This document shows, one piece after another, positions 18,899 to 27,357 of a DNA stretch of 64,000 bases. The stretch comes from Burkholderiales bacterium. Lineage in GTDB: Bacteria; Pseudomonadota; Gammaproteobacteria; Burkholderiales; Casimicrobiaceae. A program made the translations under genes and the position numbers. The stretch is from NCBI GenBank assembly GCA_020853025.1, contig JADYZP010000042.1, positions 1-64,000 on the forward strand, written 5' to 3'. Each line of letters opens with the position of its first letter. Within the stretch, counting starts at the first letter, position 1. The notes below the pieces were generated by a model. It ran no database searches and had not been told where the DNA came from. It worked only from the letters and a program-made list of their open reading frames with translations.

Positions 18899-20190
18899 TG
18901 CGACTCGCGATCATCCGCCAGCGCTACACGCCGCATGGCGCGGCCGAGCGCTTTCTCGAAGGCGCACTGGAGGCGCTGCTCGAGCGCAACGTCGCGATCA
19001 CGCTGTATACGCGCGAGTGGCCACAGACCAAGCTGCAGCTGATCGAGCCGCACATCTGCAATCCGCCCTACGTCGGCGCGTTGTGGCGGGATTGGGGATT
19101 CTCGCGGGCGGTAACCCGCGCCATTGCGATCGGCCGCGCGAACCTGGTTCAATCGCACGAGCGCGTGCTCAGTTGCGATATCTATCGGCCTGCCGACGGC
19201 GTGCACGCGACCTGGCTCGAGGAACGCCTGCGCGACGCGCCGGCGTTGTTGCGAATGCGCGCCGCGATGAGCCCGTGGCATCGATACACGCTGGCGATGG
19301 AGCGCCGACTGTTCGCGAGTCCGTGGCTGCGCGCGGTGCTGTGCAACTCGAAAATGGTGCGCGACGATATCAAGGCGCGTTTCGGCCTGCCCGACGAGCG
19401 GCTGCCGGTGCTCTACAACGCGGTCGACTCGACGTTGTACTCGCCGGCACTGCGCGAGCACCGCGAGCGAATTCGCGGCAAGCACCACATTTCGAATGAC
19501 GCAACGCTGTTCCTGCTCGTCGGATCCGGCTTCCGGCGCAAGGGTGTTCCGGCCGCGATCGCCGCGCTGGCGCAGCTGCCACCGCCCGCGCAGTTGATGA
19601 TCGTCGGCGACGATCGCGGGGTCGAGGCCTACAAGCGGCTCGCCCGCGAACACGGCGTGCGGGAACGGGTGAGCTTCGCCGGATTCCAGGCCGAGATCGG
19701 GCCCTATTACGGCGCGGCCGACGCCTTCGTGCTGCCGACGCTCTACGACTCGTTTCCCGACGCCGCGATGGAAGCGCTGGCCTGCGGCCTGCCGGTGGTG
19801 ACCAGCACTCGTTCGGGCGCCGCGGAACTGGTCTCCGAGAACGATGCCGGTTTCGTCTGCGATGCACGCGACGAGGCGGCGCTGGTCGCGCACATGCGCT
19901 CGCTGCAGGACGCCGGCGTGCGCGCAACGCTTGCCGCCAACGCACGGCGCGCGGTCGAAGCGCTGACACCGGCGGCGATGACGCTCAAGCTCGTGCTTCT
20001 CTACAAGGAACTGCTCGAGGCCAGCGTCGCGCACAAGATCGCTGCGCGCGTGGCCGCCGCCGACGAGCGCGCGCGCGACGCAAGGGCTCCGGCGCCGCCG
20101 CTGCACGGCGAGGACGGGCTCGACTCGGAGACGCTGCCGCACGGCTCCGGGCGGGATTCGCCGGCGCCGCGGGGAACGCCGCGGCGCTGA
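18898..20190 (+). CDS. Glycosyltransferase family 4 (LPS core), first of a tandem pair
   Basis: GT-B glycosyltransferase (430 aa). The N-terminus MRLAIIRQRYTPHGAAERFLEGALEAL resembles core transferases of the WaaG type. VLYNAVDSTLYSP, LLVGSGFRRKGVPAAI and YYGAADAFVLPTLYDSFPDAAMEALACGLPVV (quoted in part) carry the GT4 donor-binding E-x7-E region. The last ~60 residues, rich in Ala, Arg and Pro, have no counterpart in the downstream paralogue. It overlaps both neighbours by the TGATG arrangement. The sugar transferred is unknown. Confidence 0.85.
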   Translation: MRLAIIRQRYTPHGAAERFLEGALEALLERNVAITLYTREWPQTKLQLIEPHICNPPYVGALWRDWGFSRAVTRAIAIGRANLVQSHERVLSCDIYRPADGVHATWLEERLRDAPALLRMRAAMSPWHRYTLAMERRLFASPWLRAVLCNSKMVRDDIKARFGLPDERLPVLYNAVDSTLYSPALREHRERIRGKHHISNDATLFLLVGSGFRRKGVPAAIAALAQLPPPAQLMIVGDDRGVEAYKRLAREHGVRERVSFAGFQAEIGPYYGAADAFVLPTLYDSFPDAAMEALACGLPVVTSTRSGAAELVSENDAGFVCDARDEAALVAHMRSLQDAGVRATLAANARRAVEALTPAAMTLKLVLLYKELLEASVAHKIAARVAAADERARDARAPAPPLHGEDGLDSETLPHGSGRDSPAPRGTPRR

Positions 20191-21323
20191 TGCGACTGGC
20201 GATCGTCCGCCAGAAGTACACGCCGTACGGCGGAGCCGAGCGCTTCGTCGAACGCGCACTGTTGGCGCTCGCCGAGCGCGGAGTCGAGTTGACGCTGGTC
20301 ACGAGGCGCTGGCCGGCGAGCGGAGACGCCCGCGTCACGCCGCTGATCATCGATCCTCCCTACGTCGGACGGATGCTGCGCGATCTCGGATTCGCGCGCG
20401 CCGTCTGCCGCAGGCTTGCTTCGCTGCCGGATACGCTGGTGCAGTCGCACGAGCGCATCGACTGTTGCGACATCTACCGCGCGGGGGATGGCGTTCATTC
20501 CGTCTGGATCGAGGAACGGCTGCGCGGCGCATCGCTGGCGGAACGCGCCACGCTTGCCGCGAGCCCTTTTCACCGCTACATGCTGGCCGCGGAGCGCAGG
20601 CTGTACGCGAGCACGCGCCTGCGGCAGGTCATCTGCATTTCGCGAATGGTGCAGTCGGAAATCCACGAGCGCTTCGGCCTGCCGCGCGAGCGCCTGCCCG
20701 TCATCTACAACGCGATCGATCCTGCGGTCTTCCATCCCGGCTTGTCGGCGCATCGCGCAAAGCTGCGCGCACGATTCGGCATCGGCGACGACGCCTGCGT
20801 GTTCCTGCTCGTCGGCTCGGAATATGCGCGCAAGGGCGTCGGACGCGCGCTGGAAGCGCTGGCCGCCGTTCCCGCGCCCGCGCATCTGGTCGTCGTCGGT
20901 CGTGATCGGCATCCGGCGCGGTATCACGCGCTCGCTCGGCGCCTGGGGGTGATTCACCGCGTGACCTTCGCCGGCGCCCAGCAGGATCCGCGCCCGTTTT
21001 ATGGAGCTGCCGACGCCTTCGTGTTGCCCACGCTGTACGACGCGCTGTCCAACGCAGTGCTCGAAGCGCTGGCCTGCGGCCTGCCGGTCGTGACCAGCGA
21101 CCGCTGCGGCGCCGGAGAACTCGTCCGCGAGCACGACGCGGGCACCGTCTGCGGCGCGCGCGACATCGGTGCCATCGCGGCCGGCATGTCGACGCTGCTC
21201 GATTCCGGCCGGCGCCGACGGGAGGGCGCGAACGCGCTCGCCGCCATGCGCCCGCTGACGCCCGAGTCGATGGCGCAGCGCCTGGTCGCGCTCTACGAGA
21301 CGCTGCTGCCGCCATCCGGATGA
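20190..21323 (+). CDS. Glycosyltransferase family 4 (LPS core), second of a tandem pair
   Basis: GT-B enzyme (377 aa), clearly paralogous to the preceding gene: shared N-terminus MRLAI.RQ.YTP.G.AERF, shared .VQSHER...CDIYR..DGVH..W.EERLR, shared RFGLP.ERLPV.YNA.D, and shared ADAFVLPTLYD with ALACGLPVVTS. It lacks the C-terminal extension of its neighbour. The pair suggests tandem duplication followed by divergence, with two consecutive sugars added to the core. msbA follows after a 142-base gap that holds its own possible -10. Confidence 0.85.
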   Translation: MRLAIVRQKYTPYGGAERFVERALLALAERGVELTLVTRRWPASGDARVTPLIIDPPYVGRMLRDLGFARAVCRRLASLPDTLVQSHERIDCCDIYRAGDGVHSVWIEERLRGASLAERATLAASPFHRYMLAAERRLYASTRLRQVICISRMVQSEIHERFGLPRERLPVIYNAIDPAVFHPGLSAHRAKLRARFGIGDDACVFLLVGSEYARKGVGRALEALAAVPAPAHLVVVGRDRHPARYHALARRLGVIHRVTFAGAQQDPRPFYGAADAFVLPTLYDALSNAVLEALACGLPVVTSDRCGAGELVREHDAGTVCGARDIGAIAAGMSTLLDSGRRRREGANALAAMRPLTPESMAQRLVALYETLLPPSG

Positions 21324-21380
21324 TCCAGAGGGTTCCCTGTGGGACCGGTTTCGGGCGGGCGCCCTTCGCGCGCGCTGCGC

Positions 21381-21386
21381 TATACT
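21381..21386 (+). promoter_or_regulatory. Possible -10 for msbA
   Basis: TATACT lies in a GC-rich context 80 bases before the msbA ATG. No recognisable -35 stands at 16-18 bases. The same hexamer in a similar setting (CTATACTCGGCG) precedes the gene at 29449, which gives the call a little support. Confidence 0.3.
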
Positions 21387-21465
21387 CGACGCCGATGTGC
21401 GAATGCAGCCTGTCCGCCATCGTCCTGCGTAGTGCCGCAGGCCTCGTGCGGCGCGACCGGTTCCG

Positions 21466-23241
21466 ATGACGGGCACCAATCTCTATTCCCGCCTGCTGCG
21501 CTACGTCCGTCCGTACCGGTGGGCGTTCGGCGCTGCCGTGTTTGGCATGATGGTGGTCGCTGCCGGCGACCTGATGCTCGCCTGGCTGGTCATCCCCATC
21601 GTACGCAATTTCGAGGCGCCCGACCCGCTCGCAACCCGGTGGCTGCCGCTGACCATCGTCGCGGTGTTTCTGCTCCGCGGCGTCGGCGCGTATATCTCCG
21701 AATTCGGCATGGGCTGGACCGGCTACCGGGTCGTCTTCGACCTGCGCCGCGACCTGATCGACAAGCTGCTGCGCCTGCCGACGCCGTACTACGACACCCA
21801 CGCGGCGGGAATGATCCAGTCGAAGATCTCCTTCGACGCGCATCAGCTCGCATCGGCCGCCTCCGGCGCGATCACCAACGCAATCCGGTCCACGCTGACC
21901 ATCACGGTAAGCTTCGGCTACCTGATGTGGCTCAACTGGCGGCTGACGCTGTTGACGTTCATCGTCGTGCCGATCGTCGGCGTCGTGATCCGCTACTTCA
22001 GCCGCCGCCTGCGACGCATCGCGCGCGACATCCAGACGCGCGCGGGTTCTCTGACCCAGGTGCTCGAGGAGTTCATCGGCGGCCACCGTGTCGTGCGCAT
22101 CTTCGGCGGCGAGACCTACGAACGCAACCGCGCCGTGGCAGCGGCCAACCGGCTGCGCAATGCGATGACCAAGGAGTCGTCGGCCACTGCCGCCAGCTCG
22201 CCGCTCACCGTGTTCTTCGCGGCGTGTGCGGTCGGCTCGATCGTCTGGATCGCGCTGCAGCAGGCCGGAGGCGGCCGCTTCGACTTCGCGCTGTTCATGT
22301 CCTACGTCGTCGCGCTGCTGACGCTGCTCGAGCGGCTGAAGGGACTGTCCGGCATCAACGCGGCGATCCAGCGGGGTCTCGCCGCGGCGGAGAGCATCTT
22401 CGGACTCCTCGACCACGAGGAGGAGGCGGACACGGGAACCGTCGTCCTCGACGATTGCCGCGGCGAGGTGCGCTTCGAAAGGTTGTCGCTGCGTTATGCG
22501 AGCAACGAGAAAGAGGCGCTGTCCGACGTCACGCTGACCGTCGCCCCCGGCGAGACCGTCGCGCTGGTCGGTGCTTCGGGCAGCGGCAAGACGTCGCTGG
22601 TCAACCTGGTGCCGAGGTTCTACGAACCCACCGCAGGACGGCTGTTCATCGACGGCCACGACGTGACGACGCTGACGCTCGCCAGCCTGCGCGCGCAGAT
22701 CGCGATGGTGTCGCAGGACGTATTGCTGTTCAACGACACGATCGCGGCGAACATCGCCTACGGTGCGATGTCCGGTGCGTCGCGCGAGGAGGTCGAGCGC
22801 GCCGCGGCCGCTGCGCACGCGCTTGATTTCGTACGCGCAATGCCGGAGGGATTCGATTCGATGGTCGGCGAGAACGGCATCCGGCTCTCTGGCGGCCAGC
22901 GGCAGCGCATCGCCATCGCGCGGGCGATCCTCAAGAATGCGCCGCTGCTGATTCTCGACGAGGCAACGTCGGCACTCGACTCCGAATCCGAGCGCCAGGT
23001 CCAGGCGGCGCTGGAGTCGCTGATGCGCGGGCGAACGACCATCGTCATCGCGCATCGGTTGTCGACGATCGAGGACGCCGACCGCATTGTCGTGCTCGAC
23101 GGGGGCCGCATCGCCGAAATCGGCACACACGCCGAGCTGCTCGCCGCCGATGGCGTCTACGCGCAGCTGCACCGGGTCCAGTTCACCCCGGTTCACGCCG
23201 ACGCCGAGACGGACGCAGATACGGCAATCGCGAGCGGGTAG
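21466..23241 (+). CDS. msbA: Lipid A-core flippase, ABC exporter
   Basis: Half-size ABC transporter (591 aa), acting as a homodimer to flip lipid A-core across the inner membrane. Six predicted membrane helices fill the first 320 residues. The nucleotide-binding domain has Walker A GASGSGKTS near 368, Q-loop MVSQDVLLFNDTI, signature LSGGQRQR near 474, Walker B LLILDEATSALD near 494, and the switch histidine in IVIAHRLST. Its place after core glycosyltransferases supports MsbA rather than a drug exporter. It converges on the GT9 gene after 21 bases. Confidence 0.94.
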   Translation: MTGTNLYSRLLRYVRPYRWAFGAAVFGMMVVAAGDLMLAWLVIPIVRNFEAPDPLATRWLPLTIVAVFLLRGVGAYISEFGMGWTGYRVVFDLRRDLIDKLLRLPTPYYDTHAAGMIQSKISFDAHQLASAASGAITNAIRSTLTITVSFGYLMWLNWRLTLLTFIVVPIVGVVIRYFSRRLRRIARDIQTRAGSLTQVLEEFIGGHRVVRIFGGETYERNRAVAAANRLRNAMTKESSATAASSPLTVFFAACAVGSIVWIALQQAGGGRFDFALFMSYVVALLTLLERLKGLSGINAAIQRGLAAAESIFGLLDHEEEADTGTVVLDDCRGEVRFERLSLRYASNEKEALSDVTLTVAPGETVALVGASGSGKTSLVNLVPRFYEPTAGRLFIDGHDVTTLTLASLRAQIAMVSQDVLLFNDTIAANIAYGAMSGASREEVERAAAAAHALDFVRAMPEGFDSMVGENGIRLSGGQRQRIAIARAILKNAPLLILDEATSALDSESERQVQAALESLMRGRTTIVIAHRLSTIEDADRIVVLDGGRIAEIGTHAELLAADGVYAQLHRVQFTPVHADAETDADTAIASG

Positions 23242-23262
23242 TCCGGCGGGGATGAGGCGCTT

Positions 23263-24387
23263 TCAGCCTCGGCGTACGGCGAGGTCCAGGCTGTCGACGG
23301 CGGCCACGACGTCCGCCACGGCTATCGCCTCCATGCAGCGCGGACGCGGGCAGCGGCCGGGCGCATCGCCGTAGAGCCGCTCGCAGCGCCGCGCCCACGA
23401 TACCTCGCGAAAGAATTGGATGGTCTGGTCGCGGCAGGGAAACGGGGCCACGGTCACCGCTCGATACGGCATATCGGCGAAAAAGGATCCTGCGCCGCAG
23501 ATCAGCGCCGACCCGGGTCCGAACAGCGTCACCGTTGGCACGCCGACGATGCGCCCGAGATGCGCGATTCCCGTATCCGGGCAGACCAGCAGCTGCGCCC
23601 GGGCGAGCACACGCCACAACCGCTCCAGCGTCAGCGTGCCCGCAATTCGCGCATGCACGGGATCGGCTTCGATCGCATCGATGATGCCGGCTTCCCCCGG
23701 TCCCGCACTCCAGACGATGGACAGCCCCCGCGCCTCCAGCGCCTGCGCCAGCGCGCGCCAGCGCTCGGCGGGCCACAGCTTGAGCCGCGAACTCGCGCCA
23801 ACGTGCAGGATTGCGCAATTGTCGGGCAGATGCACGGCGGTCTCACCCGCGGGTGCCCACCAGTCATCGCGCCGGTAACGTGCCGGGGCCGCACCGGCCA
23901 CCAGTTCCGCCGCCGTATCGCAAAACGCGGTCGGTATCGGCGAATAGCCGACGAGCTGGTCGACCGGCCAGTTCTTGTGCGCGGGCCGATCGCCGGCGAT
24001 GCCGACGATCCAGCGCACGCCGATCGCGCGCGCGAGCCACGACCAGCGATTGTCGGCAGGCAGGATCGCGAGGTCGAAGCGCGGCAGCGTCAGAAGCGCC
24101 GTGAAGCAGCCGAAGTCGCGCGGATCGAAGGCCAGGACGTCGACGCCGTAGGGCCGCCCCGCGTACAGCGGCACGTAGGCGCGGTCGACGGTCATGACGA
24201 TCGACGCGTCCGGATGCTGCGCGCGCAGCTTGGCGAGCAGCGCGGTGAGCATCAGCGTGTCGCCGAGCAGCAGGTGATGCAGCACCAGGATCCGCGACGG
24301 TGACGGTGGACGGCGCCGCCGGAAGCCCCAGCGCGCAATCGCCAGCGCGACGCTGGCGTAACGCATGGGAGCGCGGCTGGCCGCCAC
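23263..24387 (-). CDS. Glycosyltransferase family 9 (heptosyltransferase-like)
   Basis: GT9 protein (374 aa from GTG at 24387). The N-terminal ILVLHHLLLGDTLMLTALLAKLR corresponds to the family nucleotide-sugar fold start. CAILHVGASSRLKLWPAERW and LLVCPDTGIAHLGRIVGVPTVTLFGP are the two C-terminal family motifs. A cysteine-rich tail (RCERLYGDAPGRCPRPRCM) lies near the end. The GTG at 24387 has AAGGAG nine bases upstream, within the 3' end of asnB1; an ATG at 24366 and a GTG at 24408 are alternatives. It ends the block asnB2-GT4-asnB1-GT9. Confidence 0.85.
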   Translation of the reverse strand: MAASRAPMRYASVALAIARWGFRRRRPPSPSRILVLHHLLLGDTLMLTALLAKLRAQHPDASIVMTVDRAYVPLYAGRPYGVDVLAFDPRDFGCFTALLTLPRFDLAILPADNRWSWLARAIGVRWIVGIAGDRPAHKNWPVDQLVGYSPIPTAFCDTAAELVAGAAPARYRRDDWWAPAGETAVHLPDNCAILHVGASSRLKLWPAERWRALAQALEARGLSIVWSAGPGEAGIIDAIEADPVHARIAGTLTLERLWRVLARAQLLVCPDTGIAHLGRIVGVPTVTLFGPGSALICGAGSFFADMPYRAVTVAPFPCRDQTIQFFREVSWARRCERLYGDAPGRCPRPRCMEAIAVADVVAAVDSLDLAVRRG

Positions 24388-24391
24388 GCGG

Positions 24392-26233
24392 TCAGTCTCC
24401 TTCCTCACGCAGCGCCGAAAGCTGCCGCAGGCTTTCGTCGAGAATGACCAGCGACAGGATCTGCTCGGCCAGCGCCGGGGTCGACGCGTAGGCCTCGATC
24501 ATCGCGCGCACGCGCTCCGCGTCGAGCTGGCCGCCGGTCGAACGCGCGAGCGATTCTGGAACCCGAGGCAGGCGCTGCGCCAGATCGTGGTCGAGCCAGC
24601 CGGCAAGCGGCGGATTGAAGCCGCGCTTTTTCCGGGAGAATGCACCCAGTCGCTCGAGCTCGGGGGCCAGGCGGGACAGATACCGCTTCGGCGGTGACGT
24701 GAAACGTTCGGGCGCCGGCAAGGCGAGGACCGCCTCGACAAAGCGATGATCGAGCAACGGCGCACGCAGCTCGAGGCCGTGCGCCATCGTGCACAGGTCC
24801 GCCTTGCGCAGCACGTATTCGGGCAGATAGTTGGCGAAGTCCCAGCGCAGCAGTCGGTCGTGGCGCGTCACAGGCTCGAGGTCGGGCTCTCGCCAATAGT
24901 GCACCGGCACCGAAGCGCGTGCGGGCTGCACGAACCGTCGCTGGTTGGGTGTCAGGCCGGAAAAGCGCAGCGCATACGCCGACTCCCAGTCGAGCGACAT
25001 CTCCCCCAGCGCCTTGCGGACGCCCTTCGGCCGCAGGTCCGGGAGCACCGGCAGCGGCAGGCGCAGGCGGCCGCGCCACGCGTTGCGCAGGTGTTTCGCG
25101 ATGCGCTTGTAGCCGGCGAAGAGCTCGTCGCCGCCATCGCCGCCCAGCACGACCTTCACCTGGCGTTCGGTTGCGCGCGCCAGGTACCAGGTCGGAAACG
25201 ACGACGGATCGGCGAAGGGCTCGTCGAGCGTGGCGACGATCTCCGCGAAGTCGCCGCCGATCGCCGTCGGCACGACGATGCGCTCGTTCGGCAGCCCCAG
25301 CACCAGCGCCGTCCGCGCCGCCTCCGCGCTTTCGTCGAGCGGCGAACCCGGAAACGCCGCCGAGAACGAACGTAGCTCCCGGTGGCCGGTGGCGGCCAGC
25401 CGGCAGGCGATGGTGCCGGAATCGATGCCGCCCGAAAGAAAGAGCCCCAGCGGCCGGTCGGCTACCAGCCGCAACTTGATCGCCTCGTCGAGCAGCGCGC
25501 CGCAGTCGGCCGCGGCCGCCGGTCGCGGCGACCAGTAGCGGTGCGTCGCCAGGGCACCGGTGTCGAAGTCGTATTCGAGCCTATGCGCGTTGGGCAGGCG
25601 TGCGATATGGGTGAAGATCGTCCGCGGCGCCGGCACGTAGCGATGCGCAAGGTAGGCGTCGATTGCATCGGCCGAGAAACCACGCTGCGCCCGCGGCAGC
25701 CAGGGCAGCACGCTGCGCACCACCGATCCGAACGCGAAACCACGTTCGCCGTGCGCGTAGACGACCGGCTTCAGGCCAAGGCGATCGCGCACGACATGCA
25801 CGCGCCGCGAACGGAAATCGATGATCGCGAAGGCGAACATGCCGCGCAGCCGCGGCAGCAGGCCTTCGATGCCCCAGGCCTCGTAGCCGCGCAGGATGAA
25901 CTCGGTGTCCGACCGGGTATGGAAGTGCACGCCGCGCGCCGACAGCGCGCGGGCGTCGCCCTGCCAGCCGTAAACCTCGCCGTTGTAGACGATCCACAGC
26001 GCGCCGTCGTCGGTGCCCATCGGCTGGTCGGCGACCGGCCGCGGGTCGATGATCGACAAGCGCGTGTGAACGAGCCCGACTGCGGCCGGCGCGTCGGCGG
26101 CGACACGCGAACCCGCCGCGTCAAAAGTTGCGACATGCCGAGCGTCGGGACCGCGCCGCGCGAGTGCGGCCAGCATGCGCTGGCGCACGTGTGCGCCGAC
26201 CGGCGTGCCGAAGTGGCCGGCGATGCCACACAT
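24392..26233 (-). CDS. asnB: Asparagine synthetase B-like glutamine amidotransferase 1
   Basis: Two-domain protein (613 aa). The N-terminal class II glutaminase starts MCGIAGHFG with nucleophile Cys2, and continues LARRGPDARH, VYNGEVYGW and RSDTEFILRGYEAWG. The C-terminal synthetase domain has the pyrophosphate loop LFLSGGIDSGT near 266 and GGDGGDELFAGYKR. In glycan loci such proteins amidate a sugar acid or act on an unusual amino-sugar substrate rather than making free asparagine. Its ATG overlaps the stop of the upstream GT4 (TGATG). All catalytic residues I can check are intact. Confidence 0.88.
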   Translation of the reverse strand: MCGIAGHFGTPVGAHVRQRMLAALARRGPDARHVATFDAAGSRVAADAPAAVGLVHTRLSIIDPRPVADQPMGTDDGALWIVYNGEVYGWQGDARALSARGVHFHTRSDTEFILRGYEAWGIEGLLPRLRGMFAFAIIDFRSRRVHVVRDRLGLKPVVYAHGERGFAFGSVVRSVLPWLPRAQRGFSADAIDAYLAHRYVPAPRTIFTHIARLPNAHRLEYDFDTGALATHRYWSPRPAAAADCGALLDEAIKLRLVADRPLGLFLSGGIDSGTIACRLAATGHRELRSFSAAFPGSPLDESAEAARTALVLGLPNERIVVPTAIGGDFAEIVATLDEPFADPSSFPTWYLARATERQVKVVLGGDGGDELFAGYKRIAKHLRNAWRGRLRLPLPVLPDLRPKGVRKALGEMSLDWESAYALRFSGLTPNQRRFVQPARASVPVHYWREPDLEPVTRHDRLLRWDFANYLPEYVLRKADLCTMAHGLELRAPLLDHRFVEAVLALPAPERFTSPPKRYLSRLAPELERLGAFSRKKRGFNPPLAGWLDHDLAQRLPRVPESLARSTGGQLDAERVRAMIEAYASTPALAEQILSLVILDESLRQLSALREEGD

Positions 26234-27357
26234 CAGCGCTCACCCCTTCGCACCTGCACGAAGACACGTTCCATAGCGTCGAGCATGCGGTCGGCGCCGA
26301 AGTTCTCCTGTGCGTAGGCATGCGCAGCCGCGCCGATCCGCTTGCGCAGCAGCTCGTCGCTCATCAGCCGCGCCAGCGCCGCGGCCAGGGCAGGCGGATC
26401 GCGCGGCGGCACCAGCAGCCCCGTTTCACCGTCGCGCACCGCTTCGGTGATGGCGCCGATCGGCGTCGCGACCGCGGGCAGTCCGCAAGCGGCCGCCTGC
26501 ATAAGGCTTTGCGGCACGCCTTCGTCGCCGTAGGAAGGCAGCACGGCGATCTCGGCGCACGCGAACCACGACGGCACGTCGTCCTGGTTGCCGGTGAAGC
26601 GGACGTCCCGGTCGAGACCCAGGTCCGCCACGCGGCCTTCGAGATGCGCGCGCCGCGGGCCGTCGCCGATGACCAGCAGCTGCCAGCCCGGAGCGCGCGA
26701 ACGCAGCAGCAGCCATGCGTCGAGCAGGTCGTCGTGACCCTTCCAGTCGCGCAGCGTGGCGACGATCGCGACCGCGGGTCGCGGATCGACGGCGAGGCGC
26801 GCGCGCGCCTGCTGCTGATCGAGAGGGCGAAAGCGCCCGAGGTCGATGCCGGTACGCACCGACGTGATCCGCGCCGGATCGTAGCGATTGTCGCGCACGA
26901 GCTGCGCGGCCAGCGCCTCGCCGGTCACGACCAGATGCGCGGTCGCGCGCTGGTAGAGCCAGCGCGTCGCTGCACTGTTGTTGACGGGTGTCGACACATG
27001 CCGCGTGCGCACGACCGGCGGTAGGCCCCGAAGCGTGACGCGGGCGAGTGCCACCAGCCACGCGTCGGTCGAACTGTGCGTGTTGATCACGTCGAACGCG
27101 TCACGGTGGCTTGCGAGCCATGCCCGCAGCGCAAGCAGACCGGCGAGCTTCTTCGCCTCGATGGGCAGGCCGGTGACCGCAAGGCCGCGCGCACGCGCCG
27201 CTGGCAGGATGTCGGCGGAATCGGCGGTCAGCAGCTGCACACGATGCCCGCGGCAAGCCATGCCCTCCATCTCGGTCAGGATGCGCAGTTCCTGGCCACC
27301 CCATCCGATCGACGATTCGGTGTGCAGGATCGAAAGCGGTTTCACGCCATCGACCAT
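26233..27357 (-). CDS. Glycosyltransferase family 4
   Basis: GT-B enzyme (374 aa) lying between the two asnB-like genes. Recognisable parts: ILHTESSIGWGGQELRILTE at the N-terminus, IVATLRDWKGHDDLLDAW and LLVIGDGPRRAHLE in the nucleotide-sugar domain, and LPSYGDEGVPQSLMQAAACGLPAVAT with the conserved glutamate E-x7 region. The N-terminus resembles transferases of surface polysaccharide loci that often travel with amidotransferases. The ATG at 27357 overlaps the asnB2 stop by 16 bases; a GTG at 27345 in a GTGA overlap is equally possible. Confidence 0.85.
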   Translation of the reverse strand: MVDGVKPLSILHTESSIGWGGQELRILTEMEGMACRGHRVQLLTADSADILPAARARGLAVTGLPIEAKKLAGLLALRAWLASHRDAFDVINTHSSTDAWLVALARVTLRGLPPVVRTRHVSTPVNNSAATRWLYQRATAHLVVTGEALAAQLVRDNRYDPARITSVRTGIDLGRFRPLDQQQARARLAVDPRPAVAIVATLRDWKGHDDLLDAWLLLRSRAPGWQLLVIGDGPRRAHLEGRVADLGLDRDVRFTGNQDDVPSWFACAEIAVLPSYGDEGVPQSLMQAAACGLPAVATPIGAITEAVRDGETGLLVPPRDPPALAAALARLMSDELLRKRIGAAAHAYAQENFGADRMLDAMERVFVQVRRGER

